Positions 51,700 through 60,204 of a stretch of DNA of 64,000 nucleotides are shown piece by piece (position 1 is the first letter of the stretch; each line of letters starts with the position of its first letter). The DNA is from JAGQKC01 sp965223675. GTDB taxonomy: Bacteria; Nitrospirota; Nitrospiria; Nitrospirales; UBA8639. The notes under the pieces were generated by a model. That model had not been told where the DNA came from, did no database searches, and saw only the letters and a program-made list of their open reading frames with translations. Both the position numbers and the translations under genes were made by a program. The DNA is taken from assembly GCA_965223675.1 (NCBI GenBank), contig OZ245013.1, positions 4,216,001 to 4,280,000 of the forward strand, written 5' to 3'.

Positions 51700-53907
51700 G
51701 TGAAAATATCCGAACCATCTTTGCTCCTCGTCATTCCTCCGCTTACCCAACTGAACACACCCTATCCGTCGACGGCGTGCTTAACCGGATTTCTACGTTC
51801 TCGAGGGTATTGCGTTCAGCAAGCAGATGTGGGCATTGAGATGGTTCTACAGCTGTTCTCACATAGCGGGTTACGGCGAGTGTTTGATCAGCTTCGGACC
51901 GTAAAACATGATCTTCCTGGTGAAGCCCTGCAAATGTTGAGCTTAGAACGTGCGTATGTGGACACAATTGATTCAGTGATGAGTTTTTTACAGGGGAGTG
52001 ATCCAAGCCTGGCTCCACGTATTTGCCAAGGAGGATTTCTTCCGCAAGGCCCTCGTTTGTCTGCTCATGAAAATTGCGATCGTGAAAGACTCAATGGTCA
52101 CCGAGATCAAACAGATCATGCGAAGCAATTGGCCTCGCTGTATGTGGAAGATCTTGCGGATATGGTGCAGGCGACAGTCAGTCCACAATTCGCACTGAAT
52201 CGATATGCCGAATCGGTGGCTAGGGAGGCGAATTCATTCGATCATATTCTTCATTCGTTAGCGGAACCTCCAAGTTTAACGGATGAGATGATGTTGGAGG
52301 CCTTTTGGCAGCATATTGAATTGAGTCAGCCATCTGTTGTTGGATTTACCGTGCCGTTTCCTGGGAATGTCTATGGGGCCTTTCGAATGGCGCATGCGTT
52401 AAAAGCAAAGAGGCCAGATATTAAGGTCATGTTAGGAGGAGGATATGCCAATACGGAATTGCGGCGATTGAGTGATCCAAGAGTGTTTGACCTTCTTGAT
52501 TACATCACGCTCGATGATGGCGAGCGACCGATACTCTGTCTCTTGGAACATGTGGTCGGAACACGTGATGAGTCAGCTTTATGTCGAACGTTCTTGAGAT
52601 CAGAAGGGAAAGTCCGATGGTGTGATGATTTGAATGTTCCCGATATTCCGCAGTCAGAGTTAGGGACTCCCACCTATGACGGCTTGGCGTTGGATCGCTA
52701 CGTGACGATCTTGGATACGCTCAATCCCATGCATCGACTCTGGTCAGATGGACATTGGAACAAACTTACCGTGGCCCATGGCTGTTATTGGAAGCAATGT
52801 ACGTTTTGCGATGTAGGGCTTGATTACATTGGCCGTTATGAGGCATCACCCAGTGAGATCCTGACTAATCGAATCGAGACGCTCATTGCAGAAACCGGTC
52901 GACGAGGATTTCATTTTGTCGATGAAGCGGCACCGCCGGCAGGATTAAAAGGTTTGGCCCTGTCCTTGTTAGAACGAGGGGTGACAATTTCCTGGTGGGG
53001 AAATATTCGTTTTGAATCGGCCTTTACTATGGACCTCTGTCGGTTACTTGCCGCATCAGGTTGTATTGCGGTGAGCGCCGGATTAGAGGCGGCCTCAGAT
53101 CGACTTTTGGAATTAGTCAAAAAAGGGATCACCGTTGATCAAACTGTTGAGGTAGCTTCAGCATTTCATGAGGCGGGTATTTTAATTCATGCCTATTTAA
53201 TGTATGGATTACCCAGTGAAACGATTGCTGAAACGGTCGAGAGCCTCGAACGTGTGCGTCAGTTATTTGCGCACAACTTGATTCAGTCTGCGTTTTGGCA
53301 TCGATTCACCACGACCGCCCATAGTCCGATTGGTCTCGATCCGGCCACCTACGGCATACGTCTCATGAATCCGACATTTGGTGGATTTGCAGAAAATGAC
53401 CTGCTTCATGAAGATTTGAACACGGCAATTCCTGAATGGCTAGGGGAGGGACTTCGGAATGCCTTATTTCATTTTAAGGAAGGCCAAGGAATAGACGATG
53501 ATGTTCGGACCTGGTTTGCTGAACATGTCTCCAAACCACGTGTTCGACGCGATTGGGTGAAGCGCTTGCTGTCATCTAAACCACCCGAGGATCCATCTCT
53601 CTTGGAAAGAAAGTTTGTGTGGGTTGGCGGGACTCCTGTAATCGAAAATCGAAAGGGGAAGCGCTGTCGGCTCATTCTTCCTAATCGGTCAACTGATGAG
53701 ACTGTAATATTCCCTCAAGAGCACGCCGATTGGCTGATGGACTTGATTCACCAAGCGACACCTAACCGTGAAAGGCAAAAAGAGGGCTATCCTTCATACA
53801 CAAATACCCGTTCAAATTTCCCATACGGAGGAGCAAAAGGATTTGATGCATTTTTTAGAACGAAAGAGTTCTCTGTGGCACGAAGTATTGGATTGTTACT
53901 CGTGTAA
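51700..53907 (+). CDS. Cobalamin-binding-type radical SAM protein
   Basis: The 735 aa protein starts with GTG after TAGGAAGT. The N-terminal half has a B12-binding-like Rossmann region (LLLVIPPLTQLNTPYPST and VVGFTVPFPGNVYGAFRMA; GGGYANTELR). The radical SAM domain starts near residue 355 with AHGCYWKQCTFCDVGLDYIG. The cysteines are spaced C-x4-C-x2-C instead of C-x3-C-x2-C, which occurs in a subset of this superfamily. VSAGLEAASDRLLELVKKGI and AYLMYGLPSETIAETVESLE follow. The C-terminus has no recognised domain. The reaction is unknown; a methyltransferase or peptide/lipid-modifying role is typical. Confidence 0.85.
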   Translation: MKISEPSLLLVIPPLTQLNTPYPSTACLTGFLRSRGYCVQQADVGIEMVLQLFSHSGLRRVFDQLRTVKHDLPGEALQMLSLERAYVDTIDSVMSFLQGSDPSLAPRICQGGFLPQGPRLSAHENCDRERLNGHRDQTDHAKQLASLYVEDLADMVQATVSPQFALNRYAESVAREANSFDHILHSLAEPPSLTDEMMLEAFWQHIELSQPSVVGFTVPFPGNVYGAFRMAHALKAKRPDIKVMLGGGYANTELRRLSDPRVFDLLDYITLDDGERPILCLLEHVVGTRDESALCRTFLRSEGKVRWCDDLNVPDIPQSELGTPTYDGLALDRYVTILDTLNPMHRLWSDGHWNKLTVAHGCYWKQCTFCDVGLDYIGRYEASPSEILTNRIETLIAETGRRGFHFVDEAAPPAGLKGLALSLLERGVTISWWGNIRFESAFTMDLCRLLAASGCIAVSAGLEAASDRLLELVKKGITVDQTVEVASAFHEAGILIHAYLMYGLPSETIAETVESLERVRQLFAHNLIQSAFWHRFTTTAHSPIGLDPATYGIRLMNPTFGGFAENDLLHEDLNTAIPEWLGEGLRNALFHFKEGQGIDDDVRTWFAEHVSKPRVRRDWVKRLLSSKPPEDPSLLERKFVWVGGTPVIENRKGKRCRLILPNRSTDETVIFPQEHADWLMDLIHQATPNRERQKEGYPSYTNTRSNFPYGGAKGFDAFFRTKEFSVARSIGLLLV

Positions 53908-54054
53908 TGAGAGGCCTCAAGCTTTCTCGATATTCATGAAATGCAATTGAAAGAGGATGGCCAGAAAACTGTAACAGTTTTATCAATCAATGCATACCAT
54001 CTAACTTTTTATTCAGATTTTCTTATATATCTGTCTGGTTGAACTTAAGTAGGA

Positions 54055-54333
54055 TTAATCCTTCTGTCCAGTTTTCTTGATGATGTGGTAGCCAAATTGG
54101 GTTTTAACGACATTGCTCAGACTTCCATGGCCCATTTTTTTAACCGCATCTTCAAAGGCTTTGACCATCTTACCTGGACCAAACCATCCCAGATCTCCAC
54201 TTTTGGATTTGCTGGGACAGGTCGAAAATTCTTTGGCAAGTTCCCCAAATTTCCCACCGCTTTTCAGCCGTTTTCTAATGTCGTCCGCTAACCCCTTTTC
54301 TTTCACTAAAATATGACTGGCTCTCCACTCCAT
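54055..54333 (-). CDS. Parvulin-type peptidyl-prolyl cis-trans isomerase
   Basis: The 92 aa protein is a single PpiC-type domain: WRASHILVKEKGLADDIRKR, FGELAKEFSTCPSKSKSGDL, GWFGPGKMVKAFEDAV and VVKTQFGYHIIKKTGQ. It has no signal peptide, so it is a cytoplasmic parvulin such as E. coli PpiC. AAGGAG lies before the ATG. It stands alone. Confidence 0.93.
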   Translation of the reverse strand: MEWRASHILVKEKGLADDIRKRLKSGGKFGELAKEFSTCPSKSKSGDLGWFGPGKMVKAFEDAVKKMGHGSLSNVVKTQFGYHIIKKTGQKD

Positions 54334-54521
54334 ATGTGCTCCTTAGTGATCATGAAGAATTCTTAAAACAAGATCCTGCAAGGAACTTTACACGACCTTA
54401 TCTTGATGATGGTGAGAAAAAAAGTATCAAAGAACCTGAGAGGTGTCAATTCGCAAATCAACCCTTTTGCAGGATGAATGAAAGCTTGTCGGAAAGTCTT
54501 ATGCTGATGTTAGTCGTGTGA

Positions 54522-55271
54522 TTATACCCAGATGTTCATTAAACCTACTCCGCTTATGAGGACGAGCACGCCTCCAATAACTTGTCTGAACCACTGATCG
54601 TTTTCCAAAATCGCATCATGAAATTTAAGTCCGATGAAGTGGCCAATAGCTGCGATGGGAAGGAGCACAAGGGCTGTGAGCAGATGCAGGTCTACTCCCA
54701 GCATCATGAAGGTACTCATTTTAATCGTGACAATGGTAAACCAGAGAACATACAACGTATTGCGTAGTTGGTCCGCTGCAACATTCTTCATCACAACCGC
54801 AACCATGAGTGGTCCACCGGTCAGCGAAGTGCCTGCTACATACCCGCCGAGAGCAAGGAGCAACGTGTCACTCCAGTTCTTGTGGCTGTTTATGGAGAGA
54901 TTAAGAAGCCATATCAGTCCATAAATGAGTGAGACAGAATAAATAAAAATGAGGAGCCACTGCGTGGGGAGGGTGATAAGGCCAAGTACTCCAAGTAATG
55001 TCGTGGGGATGATCAGCAGAGTGGCGTGCCGTAAATAAGGCCAATCAACGTTGTGGATACGCGTGCGCAAAACGAGGGCAGAAAAGAAGAGGAGATGTGC
55101 TCCAATAACGGGCAACCAAAAGAGGGGTTGGTCATACAGAAGCAGCATGAGTGGCAAGCCGAGTGCAGCCCCGCCAAACCCAAGTCCACTGCGGACAAAC
55201 CCCGTCCAGATAAACAGCAGACCGACAAGGAAGAGCTGTGTAGTGTTGAAGTCGGCTAGAATTCTCGTCAT
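54522..55271 (-). CDS. TauE/SafE-type sulfite exporter family permease
   Basis: The 249 aa integral membrane protein has about 7-8 hydrophobic helices, beginning with VGLLFIWTGFVRSGLGFGGA. The repeated pattern GFGGAALGLPLMLLLYDQPL near the start, with LGGYVAGTSLTGGPLMVAVV in the second half, is the DUF81/TauE family signature. Such permeases export sulfite, sulfoacetate or related sulfur compounds, but the substrate here is open. Co-transcription with the downstream parvulin gene is possible, although 188 nt separate them. Confidence 0.85.
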   Translation of the reverse strand: MTRILADFNTTQLFLVGLLFIWTGFVRSGLGFGGAALGLPLMLLLYDQPLFWLPVIGAHLLFFSALVLRTRIHNVDWPYLRHATLLIIPTTLLGVLGLITLPTQWLLIFIYSVSLIYGLIWLLNLSINSHKNWSDTLLLALGGYVAGTSLTGGPLMVAVVMKNVAADQLRNTLYVLWFTIVTIKMSTFMMLGVDLHLLTALVLLPIAAIGHFIGLKFHDAILENDQWFRQVIGGVLVLISGVGLMNIWV

Positions 55272-55394
55272 GAGTCATTTCTTAGGATCGTGAAACTCTG
55301 AAGCATTCGGACTGTCAGAGGGTTACGTGAGGCAGGTCTACCGGTAACGCTAAACAGAATCAAACCGTCTGAGTGGGATCAAGGTACTGAAGGA

Positions 55395-56207
55395 TTATTC
55401 TGCATTCAGGGATTCAAGCAGTTTTTGAACCGTGGAACTTTTGTCTGAACGCGTGGCAATGACTCCTTGTGTGGATGTATTGGGTTGATTGAATGGTATG
55501 GTTTGCCAATGTCTATCTCTCACGGTTCCACCGGCTTCTTGAACCAGAAGAACCCCGGCGGCAATGTCCCATTCATTTTGACTGCCGGGGTTGAGCGTGA
55601 TGTCAACGCGGCCGGCAGCTTGAAGAGCCAGTGCATAGGCAATCGACCCAAAGCCTTGAAAGTCAATCGTTGGTTCGAGGTCTTGAAGGTTTTTGTGCTG
55701 ACTCTTTGAGATGCTGGCTAAGCATGTCAATTGGTCAGTGGGGGCGGTCTTAACATGAATAGGTGTTGCATTGAGGCAGGCTCCCTCATCTTTGACCGCT
55801 GAAAACATTTCGTTCGTTGCCGGATTGAAAATTATCCCAATGATCGGTACGTGGTTTTCTATCAGAGCAATTGAGATCGCATATTCTGGAATCTTGGAAA
55901 TAAAGTTTCGTGTCCCATCGATAGGGTCCAAAATCCAAATGCGGTTTTTCTCTAACCTCCGGCGATCATCAGGGGTTTCTTCAGATAACCACCCATCTTG
56001 AGGGAACGCAGTAAGCAGGCGGTCTTTCAGCATTCGATCGACTTCTAAATCCGCGGTTGTCACTTGGGATGAATCGGGTTTAATGGTAATCTCGAACCCG
56101 TCTTGTGCAAGTTCTAAGACACGCGTTCCAGCTTCACGAACCACGGTATCTAAGAATGTCATCTCCGCGTGATAATCGCGGGTGTTGTGTGCGTGTGATT
56201 GTTTCAT
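55395..56207 (-). CDS. Inositol monophosphatase/CysQ-family phosphatase
   Basis: The Mg2+-dependent phosphatase of about 270 aa has the first metal site GWLSEETPDD, the core signature DPIDGTRNFISKIPEYAIS and the second site NEWDIAAGVLLVQEAGG. These cover SuhB (inositol-1-phosphatase) and CysQ (3'-phosphoadenosine 5'-phosphate phosphatase); the sequence alone does not decide. ATG 56207 is chosen; the frame extends to 56294. A 29-codon frame with its own GGAGG (56212-56301) ends 4 nt before this start. Confidence 0.88.
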   Translation of the reverse strand: MKQSHAHNTRDYHAEMTFLDTVVREAGTRVLELAQDGFEITIKPDSSQVTTADLEVDRMLKDRLLTAFPQDGWLSEETPDDRRRLEKNRIWILDPIDGTRNFISKIPEYAISIALIENHVPIIGIIFNPATNEMFSAVKDEGACLNATPIHVKTAPTDQLTCLASISKSQHKNLQDLEPTIDFQGFGSIAYALALQAAGRVDITLNPGSQNEWDIAAGVLLVQEAGGTVRDRHWQTIPFNQPNTSTQGVIATRSDKSSTVQKLLESLNAE

Positions 56208-56377
56208 CTTTTCAGGGAGTTGAACGCTTGCCGTGTGGACGTACTTTCTTTTCACTATATGCTTGAATTGAAAATGAGTCAAAGGCATCTTCAACTTTCA
56301 TAGGATTGTTCTAACCTCCTGAAAAGGGTAAGATTTTATATAGCTACCCATTGAGTCATTATGCACGTTCGTTTTCC

Positions 56378-56614
56378 ATGCCCAAAGTTCGAGTTTCACT
56401 CAATTTACCGCCTCATCGATTTTTAGCATATTATGAAGGTGCTGCAGAAGAAGTTGTGGCAAGAGCCTCGGATGGACGGAAGATACGATTTCCTGCTCGA
56501 GTCCTGCGCCCCTTTATGACCCAGAAAGGAGTTGTAGGATCATTTTTCATTACATATGATGGCAAGCAGAAGTTTGTGTCCATTGAGCGCGCATCGGATG
56601 GACCTTCTTCTTAA
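56378..56614 (+). CDS. DUF2835 family protein
   Basis: The protein of about 78 aa contains the DUF2835 pattern: LPPHRFLAYYEGAAEEVVAR, then ASDGRKIRFPARVLRPFMTQ, then GVVGSFFITYDGKQKFVSIE. The family has no known function; it is small, basic and probably cytoplasmic. The ATG at 56378 is preferred because the 9-codon extension to 56351 is not conserved. The next gene starts 6 nt after the stop. Confidence 0.82.
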   Translation: MPKVRVSLNLPPHRFLAYYEGAAEEVVARASDGRKIRFPARVLRPFMTQKGVVGSFFITYDGKQKFVSIERASDGPSS

Positions 56615-56620
56615 ATAATT

Positions 56621-57043
56621 ATGTCTACTGAGGAGTATACCCTTGGCGGACTCTTTCTCAGTGCATTTATCTCATCGACCCTGTTCCCCGGTGGTTCTGA
56701 AGTCGTTCTGGCCGTCTTAGTTGCACAGGAAGCGTATGATCCTTGGGTGTTGTTTGGTGTTGCGACTGCCGGAAATACATTAGGAGGAATGAGTTCTTGG
56801 GCACTTGGGTTTTTCATGAGCTGGCGATTTCCGCTATCTCGCTTAACCAAGATTCACCAGCAGCAAGCCGTAGAACGGATTCAACGATGGGGGAGTCCAC
56901 TGTTGCTGCTTTCGTGGGTCCCGATCATTGGTGATCCACTGTGTGTCGCGGCCGGGTGGTTACGTGTGAATGGGGGCATCGCTCTACTTTTTATTGGAAT
57001 AGGAAAAGCTCTCAGATATGCGATGATCGTAGCGGTGATGTAG
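56621..57043 (+). CDS. YqaA-family (VTT/DedA-like) membrane protein
   Basis: The 140 aa membrane protein has about four helices, with GGLFLSAFISSTLFPGGSEV near the start, AGNTLGGMSSWALGFFMSWR and PLLLLSWVPIIGDPLCVAAG. These are the YqaA/DedA (SNARE-associated) motifs. DedA/VTT proteins are linked to lipid transport or undecaprenyl-phosphate recycling; YqaA itself has no assigned role. It follows the DUF2835 gene by 6 nt. Confidence 0.88.
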   Translation: MSTEEYTLGGLFLSAFISSTLFPGGSEVVLAVLVAQEAYDPWVLFGVATAGNTLGGMSSWALGFFMSWRFPLSRLTKIHQQQAVERIQRWGSPLLLLSWVPIIGDPLCVAAGWLRVNGGIALLFIGIGKALRYAMIVAVM

Positions 57044-57103
57044 TGGCACACAATGAAGTACAGTTGGAAACTTTGAGGTTAATAACACAAAAGAAAGGAC
57101 CTC

Positions 57104-58231
57104 ATGAACATTCCACTTCTTGATTTAAAAGCGCAATTTCGATCGATTCGCAAAGAGCTGTTAGCCTCAATCGAAGAAGTGTGTGACGATCAAGGGTTCG
57201 TCCTTGGACCTCGTGTCGAACGTCTTGAAGAAACTCTTGGGAAATATGCCGGCACGGGACATGCCGTGGGAGTCGCTTCCGGAAGCGATGCGTTACTGCT
57301 CTCGCTGATGGCGTTAGACGTGAGTCCTGGCGACGAAATTATCACTACGCCGTTTACATTTTTTTCGACAGCCGGGGTGATTTCTCGACTTCATGCGACT
57401 CCAGTCTTTATCGATATCCTTCCCGACACATTTAATCTAGATCCCGATAAGCTTGCAGAAAAGATTACTGATCGTACCAAAGCGATAATTCCTGTCCATT
57501 TATTTGGGCAATGCGCCAACATGGAGAAGATCAGTTCCATTGCTGCTGAATACGGAGTGCCGGTTATTGAAGATGCCTGTCAGGCGATTGGAGCTGCGAG
57601 AAATGGGGTGCGGGCTGGAGGTTTTGGCACAACCGGCTGCTTTAGTTTTTTCCCCTCAAAAAATTTAGGGGGGTTCGGAGACGGTGGGATTATTACCACA
57701 CATGACGAGAGCATGGCTGATCGATTGCGAGCTCTACGTGTCCACGGGAGTCGATCCGACTATCACCATCATTTAATCGGGATGAATAGCCGTCTTGATG
57801 CGTTGCAAGCGGCCGTCCTTCAGGTCAAACTTACGTATCTCGAACAATGGACTGAAAAACGACGGACCAACGCTTATGAATACGGATGTTTGTTGGACAA
57901 AGCTGGTCTCTTCGATTACATCACCCCCCCTGTCGTTGATACGGCGAATTATCACGTGTACAACCAATTCACGATACGAACTCACAAGCGTGATCAGCTC
58001 AGCGCCTACCTCTCGGAACACGGTATAGGCAATAAGATCTATTATCCCGTCCCGCTTCATCTCCAGGAATGCTACCAAGTGTTGGGCTATCAGAAAGGGC
58101 AGCTCCCGGTTTCTGAAAAAGCGGCCCAAGAAGTGCTTTCCCTTCCCATTTACCCCGAACTTTCTACTGAACAGATGGACTACGTTGTTCAGAGCATCAA
58201 AAGATTTTTTGAAGTTTCCTCAATTGATTGA
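57104..58231 (+). CDS. DegT/DnrJ/EryC1/StrS-family sugar aminotransferase
   Basis: The 375 aa PLP-dependent aminotransferase starts NIPLLDLKAQFRSIRKELLA. It has GVASGSDALLLSLMALDVSP, IEDACQAIGAARNG (Asp for the PLP ring) and the Schiff-base Lys in GCFSFFPSKNLGGFGDGG. MNSRLDALQAAVLQVKL is also typical. The family makes amino-sugars for surface polysaccharides from UDP- or dTDP-keto-sugars. No sugar dehydratase is adjacent, so the substrate is unknown. It ends before the convergent queF. Confidence 0.92.
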   Translation: MNIPLLDLKAQFRSIRKELLASIEEVCDDQGFVLGPRVERLEETLGKYAGTGHAVGVASGSDALLLSLMALDVSPGDEIITTPFTFFSTAGVISRLHATPVFIDILPDTFNLDPDKLAEKITDRTKAIIPVHLFGQCANMEKISSIAAEYGVPVIEDACQAIGAARNGVRAGGFGTTGCFSFFPSKNLGGFGDGGIITTHDESMADRLRALRVHGSRSDYHHHLIGMNSRLDALQAAVLQVKLTYLEQWTEKRRTNAYEYGCLLDKAGLFDYITPPVVDTANYHVYNQFTIRTHKRDQLSAYLSEHGIGNKIYYPVPLHLQECYQVLGYQKGQLPVSEKAAQEVLSLPIYPELSTEQMDYVVQSIKRFFEVSSID

Positions 58232-58289
58232 ACGTGACACACAGGTAGGGGCAGTGCTTCCCATTCATGACCTAAAGGTTTGAGAAGCT

Positions 58290-58691
58290 TTACGGGTAGG
58301 TCGCTTGGATGGTGCTGCTTAGTCCGCCGCGGGCTGTAAATTTTCCCGTGACCGTTGCGGAAATGGGATGGCAGGCTTTGACGAGGTCGGCCAGAATGCG
58401 ATTCACGGCATTTTCATAGAAAATGCCAAGATTGCGGTACGCATGAATATATTCCTTGAGTGATTTGAGCTCGAGACAGGTTTGGTCTGGAGCGTAGCTA
58501 ATGGTGATGGTGCCGAAGTCCGGGAGTCCGGTTTTCGGACAAATGGCCGTGTATTCAGGAATATCAATCGTGATTTCATAGCCCTGATACTGATTGGGCC
58601 ATGTTTCGATCGTTGGAAGCTTGGTACGCACGCCGCTTTTGGCATGCTTATCTGTATAGCGCGTTGATGCTTTGCGACGATTGGGTTTCAT
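58290..58691 (-). CDS. queF: NADPH-dependent 7-cyano-7-deazaguanine reductase
   Basis: The 133 aa enzyme reduces preQ0 to preQ1 in queuosine synthesis. The nucleophilic Cys and catalytic Asp are in YTAICPKTGLPDFGTITISY. The QueF motif ELKSLKEYIHAYRNLGIFYE and the C-terminal TARGGLSSTIQATYP complete it. This is the short, unimodular form of QueF, as in Bacillus, not the long YqcD form. It is transcribed towards degT. Confidence 0.95.
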   Translation of the reverse strand: MKPNRRKASTRYTDKHAKSGVRTKLPTIETWPNQYQGYEITIDIPEYTAICPKTGLPDFGTITISYAPDQTCLELKSLKEYIHAYRNLGIFYENAVNRILADLVKACHPISATVTGKFTARGGLSSTIQATYP

Positions 58692-58780
58692 CTTATGCTT
58701 TCCTTATAAGTCGTTCATAACATTGAGAGTTTAGTGTACTCTCTTGTGCTGAATTCCCGCAACAAGTATGCGCGTATTTG

Positions 58781-58809
58781 TTGAGAATGCGCGAACCCTC
58801 CGCTATAAT
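58781..58809 (+). promoter_or_regulatory. Predicted sigma-70 promoter for the phosphonate-type cluster
   Basis: TTGAGA (58781-58786) and a perfect TATAAT (58804-58809) are 17 nt apart. It is the best promoter match seen in the window and faces the decarboxylase genes, 123 nt upstream of the ATG. Confidence 0.7.
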
Positions 58810-58822
58810 CCCAACCTCGATT

Positions 58823-58847
58823 GGCTGGCTGTTTTTATAGGCCAGCC
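58823..58847 (+). other. Hairpin at the 5' end of the predicted transcript
   Basis: GGCTGGC (58823-58829) and GCCAGCC (58841-58847) form a 7 bp stem with an 11 nt loop. It starts about 6 nt after the expected +1 and is followed by ATTCTCATTTC, not by a T-run, so it is a leader structure and probably not a terminator. Confidence 0.45.
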
Positions 58848-58931
58848 ATTCTCATTTCTGGCAAACGGCGTAGATAGGTTTTTTCTAAATTTTTCATTAG
58901 TTTTAATACCTTTTTCCTACCTAATTGAAAC

Positions 58932-59429
58932 ATGATTGATAGCGACGATTTTGTCAAAACTTTGCAAGATATCGGGTTAGATTTTTTTACTGGCGTTCCA
59001 GATACGATCCTAGGAGGGATCATTGCTGATCTGACTGAAAAGCGCCTCTACACGCCGGCCGTTAGGGAGGACGAAGCGGTTGCCATGGCGGCTGGGGCCT
59101 ATTTAGGCGGAAAAATCCCTGCAGTCCTTATGCAAAATTCAGGATTGGGCAATGCGCTCAATGTTCTTGAGTCACTCAATCTGATTTACCAAATTCCTTG
59201 TCTACTGTTGGTCTCTTGGCGAGGGTTTGAGGGCAAAGATGCCCCTGAACATCTCGTGATGGGTCAAACTATGCCCCAGTTGTTAGACACGGTGAAAATT
59301 CCCCATCGCACGTTGTCGGAAGAGACGGTGGTCGATGATTTGCAATGGACCGCTAAAACATTTATGGAACAACGGATTCCTCTGGCATTGTTGCTTAAAA
59401 AAGGCATTGTGAAGACAGTGCAACCCTAG
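58932..59429 (+). CDS. Phosphonopyruvate (or sulfopyruvate) decarboxylase, alpha (PYR) subunit
   Basis: The 165 aa protein is the PYR half of a two-subunit thiamine-diphosphate decarboxylase. It reads DFVKTLQDIGLDFFTGVPDT, then REDEAVAMAAGAYLGGK with the conserved Glu that activates TPP, then PAVLMQNSGLGNALNVLESL and HLVMGQTMPQLLD. This is the ComD/Ppd pattern. Family members make phosphonoacetaldehyde (phosphonates) or sulfoacetaldehyde (coenzyme M); the transaminase and cytidylyltransferase downstream favour phosphonopyruvate. The substrate is inference. A clear promoter lies upstream. Confidence 0.85.
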   Translation: MIDSDDFVKTLQDIGLDFFTGVPDTILGGIIADLTEKRLYTPAVREDEAVAMAAGAYLGGKIPAVLMQNSGLGNALNVLESLNLIYQIPCLLLVSWRGFEGKDAPEHLVMGQTMPQLLDTVKIPHRTLSEETVVDDLQWTAKTFMEQRIPLALLLKKGIVKTVQP

Positions 59430-59509
59430 AGGAATCTGAAAAGTAAGGGGTAAGAGTGAAGCATCAAAATGAAATTCTGGCAGTCGATCACTAAAGAGCA
59501 GGAAAACAG

Positions 59510-60097
59510 ATGATTGGTCCTGAAGAAGGGGTCATGCAGAGCCGTGCTCAGGCCATGGGGGCGCTGTTAGAGTTGATCACCGACCAACCACTCATTATTT
59601 GTAATGGCTTTCCCTCTCGTGAAGCTCAAAAACTAAGAGATCGTGATCTTAATTTTTATATGATTGGTTCGATGGGGGCCACAGCAGGTATTGGATTGGG
59701 ATTAGCGTTGAGCCAACCTCAGAAGAAGGTGGTGGTGTTTGATGGCGATGGCAATGTGCTGATGAGCATGGGGACTTTGGCGACTATTGGTGCGCTGAAA
59801 CCGAAGAACCTCGTGCATGTCGTATTTGATAACGAAGTCTATGGAAGTACAGGAAATCAACCAACCTACTCTCGGCTCGTGAACCTGGACAAAGTCGCCA
59901 AGGCTTCCGGCTACGTGAATGTTGAACGTGCTCGTGAACGTGAAGACTTTGTGTATGAATTTAAAGATATGTTGGCGAGCGAAGGGCCCAGTTTTCTTCT
60001 TATTAAAGTCAACGAACAAATCGAAGATGCTGATCGCGTTGCGATCGAACCAGTTGAAATAACACGACGATTCAAAGCGATGATAAGCGGCACGTGA
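59510..60097 (+). CDS. Phosphonopyruvate (or sulfopyruvate) decarboxylase, beta (PP) subunit
   Basis: The 195 aa protein is the pyrophosphate-binding half. The TPP motif is complete: VVVFDGDGNVLMSMGTLATI and, about 25 residues on, the Asn in HVVFDNEVYGSTGNQPT. IGSMGATAGIGLGLALSQPQ precedes it. AGGAAAAC lies 5 nt before the ATG. The two subunits form a complex with active sites at the interface. The 80 nt gap between the subunit genes contains only an A-rich direct repeat. Confidence 0.85.
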   Translation: MIGPEEGVMQSRAQAMGALLELITDQPLIICNGFPSREAQKLRDRDLNFYMIGSMGATAGIGLGLALSQPQKKVVVFDGDGNVLMSMGTLATIGALKPKNLVHVVFDNEVYGSTGNQPTYSRLVNLDKVAKASGYVNVERAREREDFVYEFKDMLASEGPSFLLIKVNEQIEDADRVAIEPVEITRRFKAMISGT

Positions 60098-60106
60098 AAG
60101 GTAAAA

Positions 60107-60193
60107 GGTGAAAAGTCAGAAGTGAGACAGAGAAGAATAGATCAGAAAAGACCGAGCATTGCGCTCCTTACTTTTCATTTCTCACTTTTCACC
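60107..60193. repeat. Inverted repeat between decarboxylase and transaminase genes
   Basis: GGTGAAAAGTCAGAAGTGAG (60107-60126) is matched by the reverse complement of 60175-60193 (GGTGAAAAGTGAGAAATGA). The arms enclose 48 bp. A related purine-rich GAAAAGTAAGGGGTAAGAGTG occurs at 59438-59457, between the two decarboxylase genes. Confidence 0.5.
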
Positions 60194-60204
60194 AAAGTCC
60201 CAAA

